Below are positions 9,706 through 18,685 of a DNA stretch of 64,000 nt, piece by piece. Location of the stretch: assembly GCF_023630205.1 (NCBI RefSeq), contig NZ_JALPRR010000004.1, positions 124,001 to 188,000 on the forward strand. Reading direction: 5' to 3'. Every line of letters starts with the position of its first letter. The first letter of the stretch is position 1. The position numbers and the translations under genes were made by a program. The stretch is from Pontibacter ruber (GTDB lineage Bacteria > Bacteroidota > Bacteroidia > Cytophagales > Hymenobacteraceae). Under the pieces are notes generated by a model. It worked only from the letters and a program-made list of their open reading frames with translations, was not told where the DNA came from and searched no databases.

Positions 9706-10767
9706 ATGATACTGACAGATAGTTCCACGGCAGCAGCGCAGCAGCTTGTAAAACTAGCCATCGCCGGTCTGAGCCATGACCATGTGCACGGTGCATTCCA
9801 ACGGCTCCGGAAAGGCGATGTGGTGCTGGTCGGCATTGCCGAGGCAGACAAAAACCTGGCGCAGCGCTACCGGAAGAAATATTACCTGCCTGACTCTGTC
9901 TTTTACAAAAGCCTTCCGGCGCTGCTAAAACAGGAAAAACCAGATGCTGTCCTGGCCTTCAACCCTATTGCTGAGCACTTGTCTGTAGTAGAGGCCTGCG
10001 CGCCGTTGGGCATACACGTAATGGTGGAAAAACCGCTGGCAACCTCTGTGAAGGACGCCCGGCGTATGGCTGCGCTTGCCTGGGAGCACAACATCAACCT
10101 GCTTACCAACTACGAGACTACCTGGTATGGCAGTAACCAGGAGCTGGATATCATGGCAAAGCACAGAATAGCCATCGGCGATATCCGGCGCATGACCGTG
10201 CATGCCGGGCACCAGGGACTGAAAGAAGTTGGCGCCAGCCCGGAGTTTGTGAACTGGTTAACAGATCCTGCTAAAAGTGGAGGCGGCGCTATGATGGATT
10301 TTGGCTGCTACGGCGTAAACCTGATGACGTGGCTGATGCAGGGCAAAGAACCGCTTTCGGTAACAGCGATCACGAGGCAGCTAAAGCCGGAAATGTACCC
10401 GGATGTTGACGATGACGCCACCATCATACTGGAGTATCCGGAAGCAACCGGCATTATCGAAGCTTCCTGGAACTGGCCATTCCCGATCAAAGACCTGGAG
10501 GTGTTCGGCGAAACAGGTTACATACAGGCATTGGATGAATACACCCTGCGCACGAAAACAAACGGCGAGCACTTTTATGTAACCGAAGAGGTGGAGTTGC
10601 TGGCAGACCCTTACCAGGACTATGTGTCTTACCTGGTTGCCATGATAAAAGGTGAAATACAGCCCGATCAGGACCTGTCCTCTCTGGAGAATAACCTGAT
10701 GGTGGTCAGAATTATGGAAGCTGCTAGGGAGTCGGCGCGTGAGGGTAAAAAAGTGTTATTAAAATAA
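9706..10767 (+). CDS. Gfo/Idh/MocA-family NAD(P)-dependent oxidoreductase
   Basis: A 353-residue sugar or inositol dehydrogenase-like protein. The N-terminal Rossmann domain begins near residue 15 (VKLAIAGLSHDHVHGAF). It contains the family motif EKPLATSVKDARRMAALA, with the Lys that binds cofactor and substrate. The C-terminal alpha/beta domain has KSGGGAMMDFGCYGVNLMTWL, which matches the family's GGG-DxGxH/Y pattern. There is no signal peptide, so it acts in the cytosol. It is monocistronic, with the candidate operator directly upstream and an esterase remnant behind it. The sugar substrate cannot be deduced. Confidence 0.9.
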   Translation: MILTDSSTAAAQQLVKLAIAGLSHDHVHGAFQRLRKGDVVLVGIAEADKNLAQRYRKKYYLPDSVFYKSLPALLKQEKPDAVLAFNPIAEHLSVVEACAPLGIHVMVEKPLATSVKDARRMAALAWEHNINLLTNYETTWYGSNQELDIMAKHRIAIGDIRRMTVHAGHQGLKEVGASPEFVNWLTDPAKSGGGAMMDFGCYGVNLMTWLMQGKEPLSVTAITRQLKPEMYPDVDDDATIILEYPEATGIIEASWNWPFPIKDLEVFGETGYIQALDEYTLRTKTNGEHFYVTEEVELLADPYQDYVSYLVAMIKGEIQPDQDLSSLENNLMVVRIMEAARESAREGKKVLLK

Positions 10768-10785
10768 ACCGCCCGCTCTTGCCGG

Positions 10786-10923
10786 CTAAGGGCTGTCTTT
10801 TTTCTTTATGTGGCTGTCCGGCATTATCATACCTGCTTTCAGTGTTTTCTGTATCGAAGTGCTCTGGCTAGCCAGTGCCGGAAGTAAGCAGAAGTAGGAT
10901 GAGTATAAAGTTGTTTCTTTTGC
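10786..10923 (-). pseudogene. Decayed 5' fragment of a second esterase gene
   Basis: Read on the minus strand, this segment encodes a hydrophobic leader (RNNFILILLLLTSGTG) in one frame. In another frame it encodes SQSTSIQKTLKAGMIMPDSH followed by Lys-rich residues and a TAG stop. The second part lines up with SASMQKMLKAGVVTPDGY of the intact esterase at 8665-9525, and the leader lines up with its signal peptide. The two parts are out of frame and the rest of the gene is gone. It looks like a paralogue that was cut off where the oxidoreductase gene now ends. Confidence 0.7.
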
Positions 10924-11034
10924 CTAGTGTCAGGTATGGTTCACTGCGAAATAGGTATTCATGACTAAATAAGTAAATAGCGCCTATACTTTTTCGAAAC
11001 AAGTAGTACTTTGCTAAGTATAATTTATAAATAA

Positions 11035-11409
11035 ATGTTGATTGATATGCTTGAAGTACTACCTGAAACACATGATAATGTGCTCGCTGTGCGGGTCAGT
11101 AAAGAGCTAAGCGTTCCGGATTTCGACCGGTATCGCAACATGGCCAGTGACCTGATGCGAAAGCACAAAGAGACACACATCTACTATGAGATGGCGGATG
11201 TGAACTGGGTACAACCTGTGGCAGCTATTGAAAGTGCTTTGTTTGATGTCATCCATGCCTTCGACTACGGACGGATAGCCATGGTTGGGGATAAGAGATG
11301 GCAGGAGTGGGGTGCTAAAGTAGCTAGCAGAGTAAAGAAGGACGGTATACGCTACTTTGACCCAGCACATAAGGAGCAGGCAATGAAATGGGTGCTGAAA
11401 GGAGAATGA
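11035..11409 (+). CDS. SpoIIAA-like (STAS-related) small protein
   Basis: A 124-residue cytosolic protein of the SpoIIAA-like/DUF3478 family, which has the STAS-type alpha/beta fold. Typical features are VLAVRVSKELSVPDFDRYRNM near the start, a middle strand ending in YYEM, and GRIAMVGDKRWQEWGAKV followed by FDPAHKEQAMKWV. Members are often linked to stress or lipid binding, but the role here is unknown. A second in-frame ATG lies four codons in. A strong terminator follows. Confidence 0.8.
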   Translation: MLIDMLEVLPETHDNVLAVRVSKELSVPDFDRYRNMASDLMRKHKETHIYYEMADVNWVQPVAAIESALFDVIHAFDYGRIAMVGDKRWQEWGAKVASRVKKDGIRYFDPAHKEQAMKWVLKGE

Positions 11410-11487
11410 TGTATACCGTTGCCGTTCATCTCTAAGCTCAATTGAATTACCTGATCCGTAGAATTGTTGGCGGCGAAATAAAAAAAG

Positions 11488-11520
11488 AAGCACCCATGAA
11501 CCTTGAGCTCATGGGTGCTT
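11488..11520. terminator. Bidirectional terminator
   Basis: Perfect 12-base arms AAGCACCCATGA / TCATGGGTGCTT with a 9-base loop, between the convergent SpoIIAA-like and DUF4142 genes. Confidence 0.85.
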
Positions 11521-11544
11521 TCTGTTAAACAGGTATGTTACGTC

Positions 11545-12348
11545 TTAATCTACGGTGTCTTCGATGCTGGTTGCCATTTTTTGGTGCGACTGCAGTTTCG
11601 GCAACGTTTTAGTGGCAAACGTTTTTACACTGGATGATTTGGCGTTAGTGCTCTTTGCCTCAAACATAGCAATATCCATTTTGTGTGCTGATTCCATGGT
11701 GTCCATGTAATCCTCATCAAGAGCAGTGCCTGTTTTTCCTGATAGCTTGTCAACCATTGCCTGGTGCATAGGCATCAGGGTTGTTGGCAGTGTTACACCC
11801 ATTTGCGAGGCTACTGTTTTCAGTTCCTGCGTAGCTTTGGTATGATGGTCTACCATCATCTGGGCAAACTCTTTTACTTTCGGGTCAGAAGCTTGCGCAG
11901 CGGCCATTTTGCCTAATTGTATTTCCAGCATGTTGCTGCTAGCCGCAGTCATCATAAAGGTAGCATCATCGATGTTGGTCAGGGTAGCTACATCGCCTGT
12001 TGTACCCATATCCGAACCTGTACCAGTAGTTCCACCAGAACCGGCAGCACCTGTTGCACCAGTGGCGTTTGAAGTGCCTGATGAACTCATAGTACCTGTT
12101 GTACCGGTAGTACCTGTGCTACCTGATGAACTCATCGTTTCTGAAGTTCCGGTACTACCAGTAGTGCCTGTTGAGCCCATGGTGCCGGTGTTTGTATCCG
12201 TTGTTGTTTCATCTGCTGCACTGCCGGCTGCAGTAGTAGTTTCGGATGTTTGCAGCGAAGTAGAGTCGGCAGTAGCCGTATCGGTTGTACTACATGCAGT
12301 AGCCGTAAACATGGTTCCTGCAACAAAATAAAAAAATGTTTTTTTCAT
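11545..12348 (-). CDS. DUF4142 lipoprotein with Gly/Ser/Thr-rich N-terminal linker
   Basis: A 267-residue exported protein. The signal peptide ends TATAC with a lipobox Cys at residue 19. About residues 20-120 are a low-complexity tract of Gly, Thr, Ser and Ala with repeats such as GTTG and MSSSG. The C-terminal 145 residues form a DUF4142 four-helix bundle of the ferritin-like type (ASSNMLEIQLGKMAAAQ, VKEFAQMMVDHHTKATQEL, YMDTMESAHKMDIAMFE). The His-rich and acidic helices could bind metal, but this is unproven for the family. The linker probably spans from the membrane anchor outward. Confidence 0.88.
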   Translation of the reverse strand: MKKTFFYFVAGTMFTATACSTTDTATADSTSLQTSETTTAAGSAADETTTDTNTGTMGSTGTTGSTGTSETMSSSGSTGTTGTTGTMSSSGTSNATGATGAAGSGGTTGTGSDMGTTGDVATLTNIDDATFMMTAASSNMLEIQLGKMAAAQASDPKVKEFAQMMVDHHTKATQELKTVASQMGVTLPTTLMPMHQAMVDKLSGKTGTALDEDYMDTMESAHKMDIAMFEAKSTNAKSSSVKTFATKTLPKLQSHQKMATSIEDTVD

Positions 12349-12679
12349 AGCTTAAAAAATAAAAATCCAGCTTGGGTATACGCTGAGATATCAGGGGTGT
12401 TTTGTTTTTGTCCAAATTCCACCCTGTAAAAGTTTTTATTTCGGTGTTTTTGCTGTGTTTTAGTAAGTGTTTGATGCAATTTTTATGCTTGGTTACACAA
12501 GTATAATTTGCTCAGGTTAAAGGCTGTAGAAGTGTTTATACTTGTATTATTCAAAGTGTCTGGTTGTAGGGCATATGAATGCAGGCGATAAATAATGTTT
12601 GAGGTAGATAAACAAAAAGGCCACCCAAACTGGGTGGCCTTTTTGCTCAACTAAACTCTAAACTAATCTACATTACATC
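12349..12679. other. Spacer between clpB end and DUF4142 gene start
   Basis: A 331-base AT-rich spacer. It holds the clpB terminator at its left end and presumably the DUF4142 promoter. It also contains two copies of the AAGTATA/TATACTT motif near 12500 and 12540. No gene is visible. Confidence 0.5.
12614..12644 (-). terminator. clpB terminator
   Basis: Perfect 14-base arms AAAAAGGCCACCCA / TGGGTGGCCTTTTT with a 3-base loop, 35 bases after the clpB stop. Confidence 0.9.
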
Positions 12680-15298
12680 TTACTTTTCTGTCGGAAGCTC
12701 GATGTCAACATTGTTGAAACGAATCTTACCGTCTTCTAGTACCGCCTCTACTACAGAATCTTTATTTATAGTACCGGCCAATATCTCCTTCGATAGCTCG
12801 TTGAGCACCTGGCGCTGCAGCACACGCTTCAGCGGACGGGCACCAAACTGCGGATCGTAGCCTTGCTCGCCCAGGTAATCCAGTACCTCGTCGGTAGCGA
12901 TCAGCTGTATGCCTGTATCCTCCAGACGGTCCTGGATATGGCCGAACTGGATCGTAACGATCTTGCGGATATCCTCGCGGCTCAGTGGTCGGAACATCAC
13001 CAGTTCATCGATACGGTTCAGGAACTCCGGTCTTACCGACTTCTTCAGCAATTCAAACACTTCGTCCTTGGTGCGCTCAATCACTTCGTCGTGGTTATAC
13101 TCATCCATCAACTCGAAATTAGATTGGATGATGTGCGAACCGATGTTCGAGGTCATGATGATGATCGTGTTCTTGAAGTTCACCACACGGCCTTTGCTGT
13201 CGGTCAGACGGCCATCGTCGAGTACCTGCAGCAGGATGTTGAACACATCCGGGTGCGCTTTCTCGATCTCGTCGAGCAGCACCACCGAGTATGGCTTGCG
13301 GCGCACAGCTTCGGTAAGTTGACCACCTTCTTCATAGCCCACATATCCCGGAGGCGCTCCCACCATACGGCTTACAGCATGGCGCTCCTGGTACTCGCTC
13401 ATGTCGATACGAACCATCGCGTTCTCGTCGTTGAACAGGTAATCGGCCAGCGCCTTGGCAAGTTCGGTCTTACCCACACCAGTCGTACCCAGGAAGATGA
13501 ACGAACCGATCGGACGTTTCGGGTCCTGCATACCGGCACGGCTTCGGCGAACGGCGTCGGAGATGGCCTGAATGGCTTCTTCCTGACCGGCTACGCGTTT
13601 GCCCAGTTCTTCTTCCAGGTGCAGCAGTTTCTCGCGGTCGCTCTGCAGCATTTTGCTCACCGGTATACCGGTCCATTTAGCCACTACTTCGGCGATGTCT
13701 TCGGCGTTCACTTCTTCCTTCAGCATTGGGTTTTCGCCCTGCATCTGGTGTACCTGCTCCTGTAGCTCTTTCAGGTGCGCCTCGGCTTCCTGAATTTTGC
13801 CATAACGAAGCTCGGCTACACGGCCGTAGTCACCGGAACGTTCAGCTTGCTCAGCCTCCAGTTTATAGTTTTCGATGTTCTCTTTCTCTTTCTGAATGCC
13901 CTCGATGATCTGCTTTTCGTTCTGCCACTTGGCTTTCAGGTCATCGCGCTTTGTAGATAGCTCGGCAATCTCTTTGGAAAGCACCGCTTCTTTGTCTTTG
14001 TCGTTTTCACGGCGGATCGCTTCGCGCTCGATCTCCAGCTGCATAATGCGGCGCTGAATCTCGTCCAGCTCCACCGGCAGCGAGTCGATCTCGATGCGCA
14101 GCTTCGCAGCCGCTTCGTCCATCAGGTCAATGGCCTTGTCTGGCAGGAAGCGATCTGTAATGTAGCGGTGCGATAACTCTACAGCCGCTATGATCGCATC
14201 ATCCTTAATGCGTACCCCGTGGTGTACTTCATACTTATCCTTGATACCGCGAAGTATGGAAATGGCATCCTGCACGCTTGGTTCGTCTACCATCACCGCC
14301 TGGAAGCGACGCTCCAAAGCTTTATCTTTCTCGATATACTTCTGGTACTCCTTCAAAGTAGTCGCGCCAATGGCATGCAGTTCGCCTCGCGCCAAGGCTG
14401 GCTTCAGCAGGTTGGCTGCGTCCATGGCACTCTCGCCACCCGCTCCGGCACCAATCAGCGTATGGATCTCGTCGATGAAGAGCACGATCTCGCCCTCGGC
14501 ATCCACCACCTCCTTGATCACCGCTTTTAAACGCTCTTCGAACTCGCCTTTATACTTGGCACCTGCTACCAGCAGACCCATGTCGAGGCTCATGAGCGTT
14601 TTGTTTTTCAGATTCTCCGGCACGTCGCCGCTTACAATTCGCTGCGCCAGGCCTTCCACAATGGCGGTTTTACCTACACCTGGCTCACCCAGCAGCACCG
14701 GGTTGTTTTTGGTACGACGGCTCAGGATCTGCAGCACACGGCGGATCTCTTCGTCACGGCCGATCACCGGGTCGATCTTGCCGTTGCGGGCCATTTCGTT
14801 CAGGTTCTTGGCATACCGCTTCAGTGAGTTATACTTTGCCTCGGCGTTCTGGTCGGTTACTTTGGCACCTCCGCGCAGTTCCTTGATGGCTTTCTTCAGA
14901 TGTGACTCGCTAAAACCAACATCCTTCATCAGGCCGGCCACACGATCACGACCAGCAAGTATACCCAATAGGATGTGCTCGATGGCCACGTACTCGTCGC
15001 CAAACTCCTTCAGGTAAGAAGTGGCTTTCTGCAGGGCAGCTGCTGCGTCGTTGGCCAGGTATGGGCTGCCGCCGCTCACTTTCGGGTAAGCCGCCACAAC
15101 TTCGTCCAGCTTGCTGTGCAGGATGTTGCCGTTGATGTTGTGTTTTTGGAGCAGGAAGTTGGTTACGTTCTCGTCAGTCTCCAGAATTGCTTTTAAAATG
15201 TGCCCGGTTTCGATAGCCTGCTGCTGAAAGCCGCCTGCTATTTCGGTGGCCTTCTGGATGGCCTCCTGGGCTTTGATGGTATAGTTATTAAAGTTCAT
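12680..15298 (-). CDS. clpB: ATP-dependent chaperone ClpB
   Basis: An 872-residue Hsp100 disaggregase that threads aggregated proteins through a hexameric pore together with DnaK. Domains in order: Clp N-domain ([17 protein letters not shown], repeated helices to about 145); first AAA+ domain with Walker A GEPGVGKT near 205 and [13 protein letters not shown]; the coiled-coil middle domain (about 400-530) that separates ClpB from ClpA/C; second AAA+ domain with GTTGVGKT near 605, [20 protein letters not shown] and the pore motif [10 protein letters not shown]-terminal small domain. No ClpP-binding IGF/L loop was noticed, as expected for ClpB. It is monocistronic with a strong terminator. Length is normal for the family. 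Confidence 0.98.
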   Translation of the reverse strand: MNFNNYTIKAQEAIQKATEIAGGFQQQAIETGHILKAILETDENVTNFLLQKHNINGNILHSKLDEVVAAYPKVSGGSPYLANDAAAALQKATSYLKEFGDEYVAIEHILLGILAGRDRVAGLMKDVGFSESHLKKAIKELRGGAKVTDQNAEAKYNSLKRYAKNLNEMARNGKIDPVIGRDEEIRRVLQILSRRTKNNPVLLGEPGVGKTAIVEGLAQRIVSGDVPENLKNKTLMSLDMGLLVAGAKYKGEFEERLKAVIKEVVDAEGEIVLFIDEIHTLIGAGAGGESAMDAANLLKPALARGELHAIGATTLKEYQKYIEKDKALERRFQAVMVDEPSVQDAISILRGIKDKYEVHHGVRIKDDAIIAAVELSHRYITDRFLPDKAIDLMDEAAAKLRIEIDSLPVELDEIQRRIMQLEIEREAIRRENDKDKEAVLSKEIAELSTKRDDLKAKWQNEKQIIEGIQKEKENIENYKLEAEQAERSGDYGRVAELRYGKIQEAEAHLKELQEQVHQMQGENPMLKEEVNAEDIAEVVAKWTGIPVSKMLQSDREKLLHLEEELGKRVAGQEEAIQAISDAVRRSRAGMQDPKRPIGSFIFLGTTGVGKTELAKALADYLFNDENAMVRIDMSEYQERHAVSRMVGAPPGYVGYEEGGQLTEAVRRKPYSVVLLDEIEKAHPDVFNILLQVLDDGRLTDSKGRVVNFKNTIIIMTSNIGSHIIQSNFELMDEYNHDEVIERTKDEVFELLKKSVRPEFLNRIDELVMFRPLSREDIRKIVTIQFGHIQDRLEDTGIQLIATDEVLDYLGEQGYDPQFGARPLKRVLQRQVLNELSKEILAGTINKDSVVEAVLEDGKIRFNNVDIELPTEK

Positions 15299-15450
15299 AG
15301 CCTTTACTTGTTTTCCCCTTCGTTTTAGTTCTACGAGGTTAATAGCAAAGGATACACCAATGGGATTTAAAGATGATTTTACTGAAATTATGACAGGTGT
15401 AAAAATGTAGATTTAGTTGGAGTCGGACTTTTTGTCTGAATCGATGCAAT

Positions 15451-15563
15451 GACCTCACAGCGTCTTCCAGACCTGTGAGTGTCTTGTTGGCTACAGAGCG
15501 AAAGCCATTGGCACTAGACGCTCACAGGTTTGTTAAACGCTGTGAGGTCTTTCGAGCAACTGT
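15451..15563 (+). repeat. Left inverted repeat of RAYT element
   Basis: A 113-base repeat that is itself palindromic: outer arms GACCTCACAGCGT / ACGCTGTGAGGTC and inner arms ACCTGTGAG / CTCACAGGT. It also has a TGGCT/AGCCA hairpin at the centre. This is the layout of a REP doublet. Confidence 0.9.
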
Positions 15564-16177
15564 TATAGGTCGTCGTCTTCTATAAGAGGTGCGATACTAT
15601 TGAACTCAGCAGCACTCTCTTCATGAAATTTTCTGTACCAATCCCTGCCACCGAACCACGCTAGCACATTTTCCCGCCGCAGTAAGGTTTTGCTTTTTGA
15701 TAAAAGGCTGTGATAAGAAGAGAAAGGCCAGTCGCTAAAGTCATCAATCAGGCCATGATGCTGTGGGTTGAAGTGGATGTAATGTATTAGCCTTGTAAAG
15801 TATACTTCTGAGGTGACTTCTTTACGTTTAAAACGCTTCTGAAATAAACTGCCTGTACGGTTATACCTATTATTGATAGCTTTAGTATAGGAGTTAAAAA
15901 GGTGAGAGAATTGACGTTGTAGGTCGATCTGCAGCATACCTTCAGAATCTACTTTTATTACCTTAAGTTGTTCCTCAGGTTTTACCTGAATCAGAAAGTG
16001 GATGTGATTAGGGAGCAGGCAGTAAGCGTAGGTATCCGCAAATGGCGCAACATACTTTCGGAAGAGTTGCAAAAAGTAAAAGTAATTCTCTTCCTCTTTA
16101 AAGATGCTTTCCTTGTTATTACCACGCGTGTAAACATGATAAAATTTATCAGGCTCAAGATATACAGTTTGTTGCAT
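15563..16177 (-). CDS. REP-associated tyrosine transposase (Y1/IS200-like)
   Basis: A 204-residue single-strand DNA transposase. It begins MQQTVYLEPDKFYHVYTRGNN, a typical start for this family. It has the metal-binding HUH motif in LLPNHIHFLIQ near residue 75, and the catalytic Tyr in LIHYIHFNPQHHGL near residue 145, followed by the DWPFSSYHSLL motif. An upstream in-frame start would run through the right inverted repeat and is not used here. The gene lies between inverted REP-like repeats, as expected for a RAYT that acts on them. It appears intact. Confidence 0.9.
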   Translation of the reverse strand: MQQTVYLEPDKFYHVYTRGNNKESIFKEEENYFYFLQLFRKYVAPFADTYAYCLLPNHIHFLIQVKPEEQLKVIKVDSEGMLQIDLQRQFSHLFNSYTKAINNRYNRTGSLFQKRFKRKEVTSEVYFTRLIHYIHFNPQHHGLIDDFSDWPFSSYHSLLSKSKTLLRRENVLAWFGGRDWYRKFHEESAAEFNSIAPLIEDDDL

Positions 16178-16193
16178 GTTTGCCAATACGAAA

Positions 16194-16306
16194 ACAGTTT
16201 CTCGAAAGACCTCACAGTGTTTAACAAACCTGTGAGCGTCTAGTGCCAATGGCTTTCGCTCTGTAGCCAACAAGACACTCACAGGTCTGGAAGACGCTGT
16301 GAGGTC
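16194..16306 (-). repeat. Right inverted repeat of RAYT element
   Basis: Inverted copy of the left repeat with two mismatches, both near the inner end. Its last base is 3 bases before the endonuclease V stop codon. Confidence 0.9.
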
Positions 16307-16309
16307 ACA

Positions 16310-16996
16310 CTACTTTACTTCCTGCTTAAACACCGCCGCATAATGATCCGCCAGCCTTGTAGGCTCCGGTAGTTTATACTTTGTAGCGCAGGCCATGGCA
16401 ATTTCCGTTGCTGATTTCAGGTCCATCAGGTGGCCGGGGGAGACGAAGACGGGTTTTACGTTGTCTTTGGTGCGGAGCACGTTGGCTATGATTTCGCCTT
16501 TGTATTCCAGCGGAGAGATAGAGCCCTTGGTAGCGGCAGGCTCTTTATACTTGCCCACCAGCACTTTCTTGGCTACGCCCATGGTGGGTTTATTCAGGTG
16601 CAGGCCCAAGTGGGTGGCAATTCCTAAACGACGCGGGTGGGAGATGCCATGACCATCTACCATGATCAGGTCAGGCTTTTGCTGCAGCTTTTCGTAGGCC
16701 TTCAGCAGGTTAGGTGCTTCGCGGAAAGCCAGGAATCCGGGAATATAGGGCAGTTCCACCAGTCCGTGGTGCCATACTTTCTCCAGCACTTCCAATCCCG
16801 GGTAGGTCAGCAGCACAAATACGGACAGGATCGTGTCCTCGCCAATAAAAGAAGAATCGCAGCCGGCAATCAGTTTCAGGTCGAAGTCAGGTTTCTGGAT
16901 GACGACCCGCTGCTGCATTTCTTCCTGCTGCCGCGTCAGTTCCTTTACAATAGCAGGGTCGGGTGCCGGGTAGTCGAAGCGTCTGTAATAGGCCAT
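16310..16996 (-). CDS. nfi: Endonuclease V (deoxyinosine 3' endonuclease)
   Basis: A 228-residue DNA repair enzyme that nicks the second bond 3' to deoxyinosine. Acidic metal ligands are seen in AGCDSSFIGEDTI (Asp, near residue 45), the family-defining PYIPGFLAFREAP (Glu, near 90) and LIMVDGHGISHPRRLGIATHLG (Asp, near 115). HPRRLGIASH-type and VAKKVLVG motifs also fit. Length is normal. The RAYT element sits immediately beyond the stop codon, so it has not damaged the reading frame, though it may have replaced the original terminator. Confidence 0.95.
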   Translation of the reverse strand: MAYYRRFDYPAPDPAIVKELTRQQEEMQQRVVIQKPDFDLKLIAGCDSSFIGEDTILSVFVLLTYPGLEVLEKVWHHGLVELPYIPGFLAFREAPNLLKAYEKLQQKPDLIMVDGHGISHPRRLGIATHLGLHLNKPTMGVAKKVLVGKYKEPAATKGSISPLEYKGEIIANVLRTKDNVKPVFVSPGHLMDLKSATEIAMACATKYKLPEPTRLADHYAAVFKQEVK

Positions 16997-17001
16997 AATT
17001 G

Positions 17002-17054
17002 TAATTACGAATTAAGAATTTTGAATTACGAATTATGAATTACGAATTATGAAT
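17002..17054. repeat. Short AT-rich tandem repeat upstream of nfi
   Basis: Two perfect 14-base units GAATTACGAATTAT (17023-17036 and 17037-17050) follow a degenerate copy and are followed by a partial one. They lie directly upstream of the nfi start codon. Confidence 0.8.
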
Positions 17055-17122
17055 GAAAGAGTATGGCTGGAGCAATCGGGACATTCACTCATTCACGCAA
17101 TCGCTTATTCAAAATGCAAACC

Positions 17123-17779
17123 TCACGCGCTGCAGGGATAGATGAGTTTGGTGAAGAGCAGCCGCCACTGGCCGTCTATGTAGCCGAAATGAAACTCGAA
17201 GGATGTGGCCGTGTGCAGCACTGATCGTTTTAGCAGAGGTAGCGTGGCTTTTATGCGTTGAATCTCTGTTGCGGACAGGCTTGCGTAATCCCAGTAGCCG
17301 CTCTTTTGGAATTTACCTGGTTGCCACAAAAAGCAGCCGTCTTTGCTGTAGCCGGATTTTCCTGCTTCGTAGTCCACGTCGGCGCAGTCGAAGGTGGGCC
17401 ATACTTCTTCTTTCAGGTCACAGGCTGTTACTTCATCTTTTACGGTAAAAAACGAACGATCCTGGTACTCGCGCCTGAAGCTGGAAATATCGGTTACATG
17501 TGTCATGCGGGGCAGGGCGCCCGGCTGTTCAATTATCCACAAGCCATACTTCGGATGTATGAACTGATCTAACCGGGAAGTATCCGAAGCCTGCAAAGCA
17601 GCAAAGAATTCCTTAAAAGCCGCCTTAAATTCGCTGGTATCCTGCAAGATTTCCGCAGGTGGCTCTGCTGACGATTTTCGCTGCTGCACTTCCTCCTGCT
17701 GGCTGCTTTCTGAGCGGCAGGAGCAGAGCCATCCTGAGACTAGTACCAGTAAGATCACACGTAAAATAAGCATACACAT
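17123..17779 (-). CDS. Putative lipoprotein of unknown function
   Basis: A 218-residue protein with a lipobox Cys in SGWLCSC near residue 21, so it is probably anchored to a membrane and faces the periplasm. After a Gln/Glu/Ser-rich linker the domain starts at about residue 50 (SEFKAAFKEFFAALQASDTSRLDQFIHPKYGLWII). This resembles NTF2-like or SnoaL-like small alpha+beta folds in which a helix is followed by a sheet. It ends FEFHFGYIDGQWRLLFTKLIYP, a usual closing strand of that fold. I do not recognise a specific family. A second ATG two codons in is also possible. It stands alone. Confidence 0.7.
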   Translation of the reverse strand: MCMLILRVILLVLVSGWLCSCRSESSQQEEVQQRKSSAEPPAEILQDTSEFKAAFKEFFAALQASDTSRLDQFIHPKYGLWIIEQPGALPRMTHVTDISSFRREYQDRSFFTVKDEVTACDLKEEVWPTFDCADVDYEAGKSGYSKDGCFLWQPGKFQKSGYWDYASLSATEIQRIKATLPLLKRSVLHTATSFEFHFGYIDGQWRLLFTKLIYPCSA

Positions 17780-17946
17780 CGGGTAAATCTGTTGGTGGTT
17801 TAAGCTTACAAATGCATTTAGATCACTACTCCGATTCTCTTGGTATAGTTCTATGTTATATTAACTATTGTACTATAGGTGCGTACATCTAGAGATACAA
17901 ACAGGTATGTTTTTTCAGCAGCAACGGGTTAAATAGCAGCACAGTT

Positions 17947-18627
17947 ATGGTAAAGGAAATATTTAATGAAACAGTCCGGATCGATCTTGAAAAAGTGTCG
18001 CTTCCTGGAGATCTGATAGTGCCGGAGCATGCACTAGGGTTAGTTATTTTTTCGCACGGAAGTGGCAGCAGCCGCCTCAGTACACGCAACAGGGCCGTAG
18101 CCAAACATCTGCAGCAGGCAGGTTTCGCCACCCTGCTCTTCGACCTGCTTACACCTGAGGAAGACCAGGTATACGAAAGGCGATTCGATATCCCGCTGCT
18201 GACCAAACGCCTGATCAACACAACCTATTGGGTGCAGAAAGACAAGCTGACGCGCGATCTGAACATCGGATTTTTTGGGGCAAGTACAGGAGCCGCTTCC
18301 GCTCTGGGTGCCGCCGCCGGACTAGGCGACATTGTAAAGGCAGTGGTAAGCAGAGGTGGCCGGCCTGATTTGGCTTCCGAGGTGCTTCCGGATGTACATG
18401 CGCCTACTTTACTTATCGTTGGAGGCTTGGACGGGCCTGTTATCGAACTTAACCAGCAGGCCTATGATCTTCTGCTGTGTATAAAAGATATGGAGATTGT
18501 ACCGGATGCATCGCACCTGTTTGAAGAGCCCGGCAAACTGGAGATGGTGGCGCAGCTTGCTACTGACTGGTTCCGGAAATACCTGGCGCCAGGAAAGCAA
18601 CACCCGCTTCACCAGGACAAACCTTAA
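17947..18627 (+). CDS. Dienelactone hydrolase-family alpha/beta hydrolase
   Basis: A 226-residue cytosolic alpha/beta hydrolase. It has the oxyanion segment GLVIFSHGSGSSR, a nucleophile in GFFGASTGAASAL near residue 120, the acid in LLIVGGLDGPV near residue 160 and the His in VPDASHLFEEPG near residue 185. The Ser-based elbow GASTG places it in the dienelactone hydrolase/YqiA-like group. It is 58 bases upstream of a phosphoribosyltransferase gene on the same strand. This gene pair, sometimes fused, recurs in bacteria, which suggests a joint function. The substrate is unknown. Confidence 0.85.
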   Translation: MVKEIFNETVRIDLEKVSLPGDLIVPEHALGLVIFSHGSGSSRLSTRNRAVAKHLQQAGFATLLFDLLTPEEDQVYERRFDIPLLTKRLINTTYWVQKDKLTRDLNIGFFGASTGAASALGAAAGLGDIVKAVVSRGGRPDLASEVLPDVHAPTLLIVGGLDGPVIELNQQAYDLLLCIKDMEIVPDASHLFEEPGKLEMVAQLATDWFRKYLAPGKQHPLHQDKP

Positions 18628-18685
18628 GTATAAAGCCGGAGTAGGTACTGTATTAATAGATCTTACATTTTGAGTAGCGTGTCTT

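Larger units (their letters stand above)
15451..16306. mobile_element. REP/RAYT-type element with 113-bp inverted ends
   Basis: An 856-base unit made of one Y1 transposase gene between two inverted copies of a 113-base repeat. The copies agree at 111 of 113 positions by my alignment. The left copy overlaps the transposase stop codon. The right copy ends 3 bases before the stop codon of the endonuclease V gene. No target duplication is visible at the outer ends. RAYT enzymes normally act on REP hairpins, and each end here folds as nested hairpins. Confidence 0.85.

Noticed and set aside
10772..10792. Hairpin after the oxidoreductase gene as a terminator
   Set aside because: Only a 4-base GCCC/GGGC stem with a long loop; the sequence is better explained as the end of the esterase remnant.
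14190..15017. Long open frame opposite clpB
   Set aside because: It is the antisense shadow of a highly conserved clpB frame, with Ser/Arg-rich low-information sequence and no family resemblance.
15798..15807. Palindrome AAGTATACTT inside the RAYT gene as a specific operator
   Set aside because: The sequence is one of about 110 copies of the genome-wide AAGTATA motif, so it is not special to this gene.
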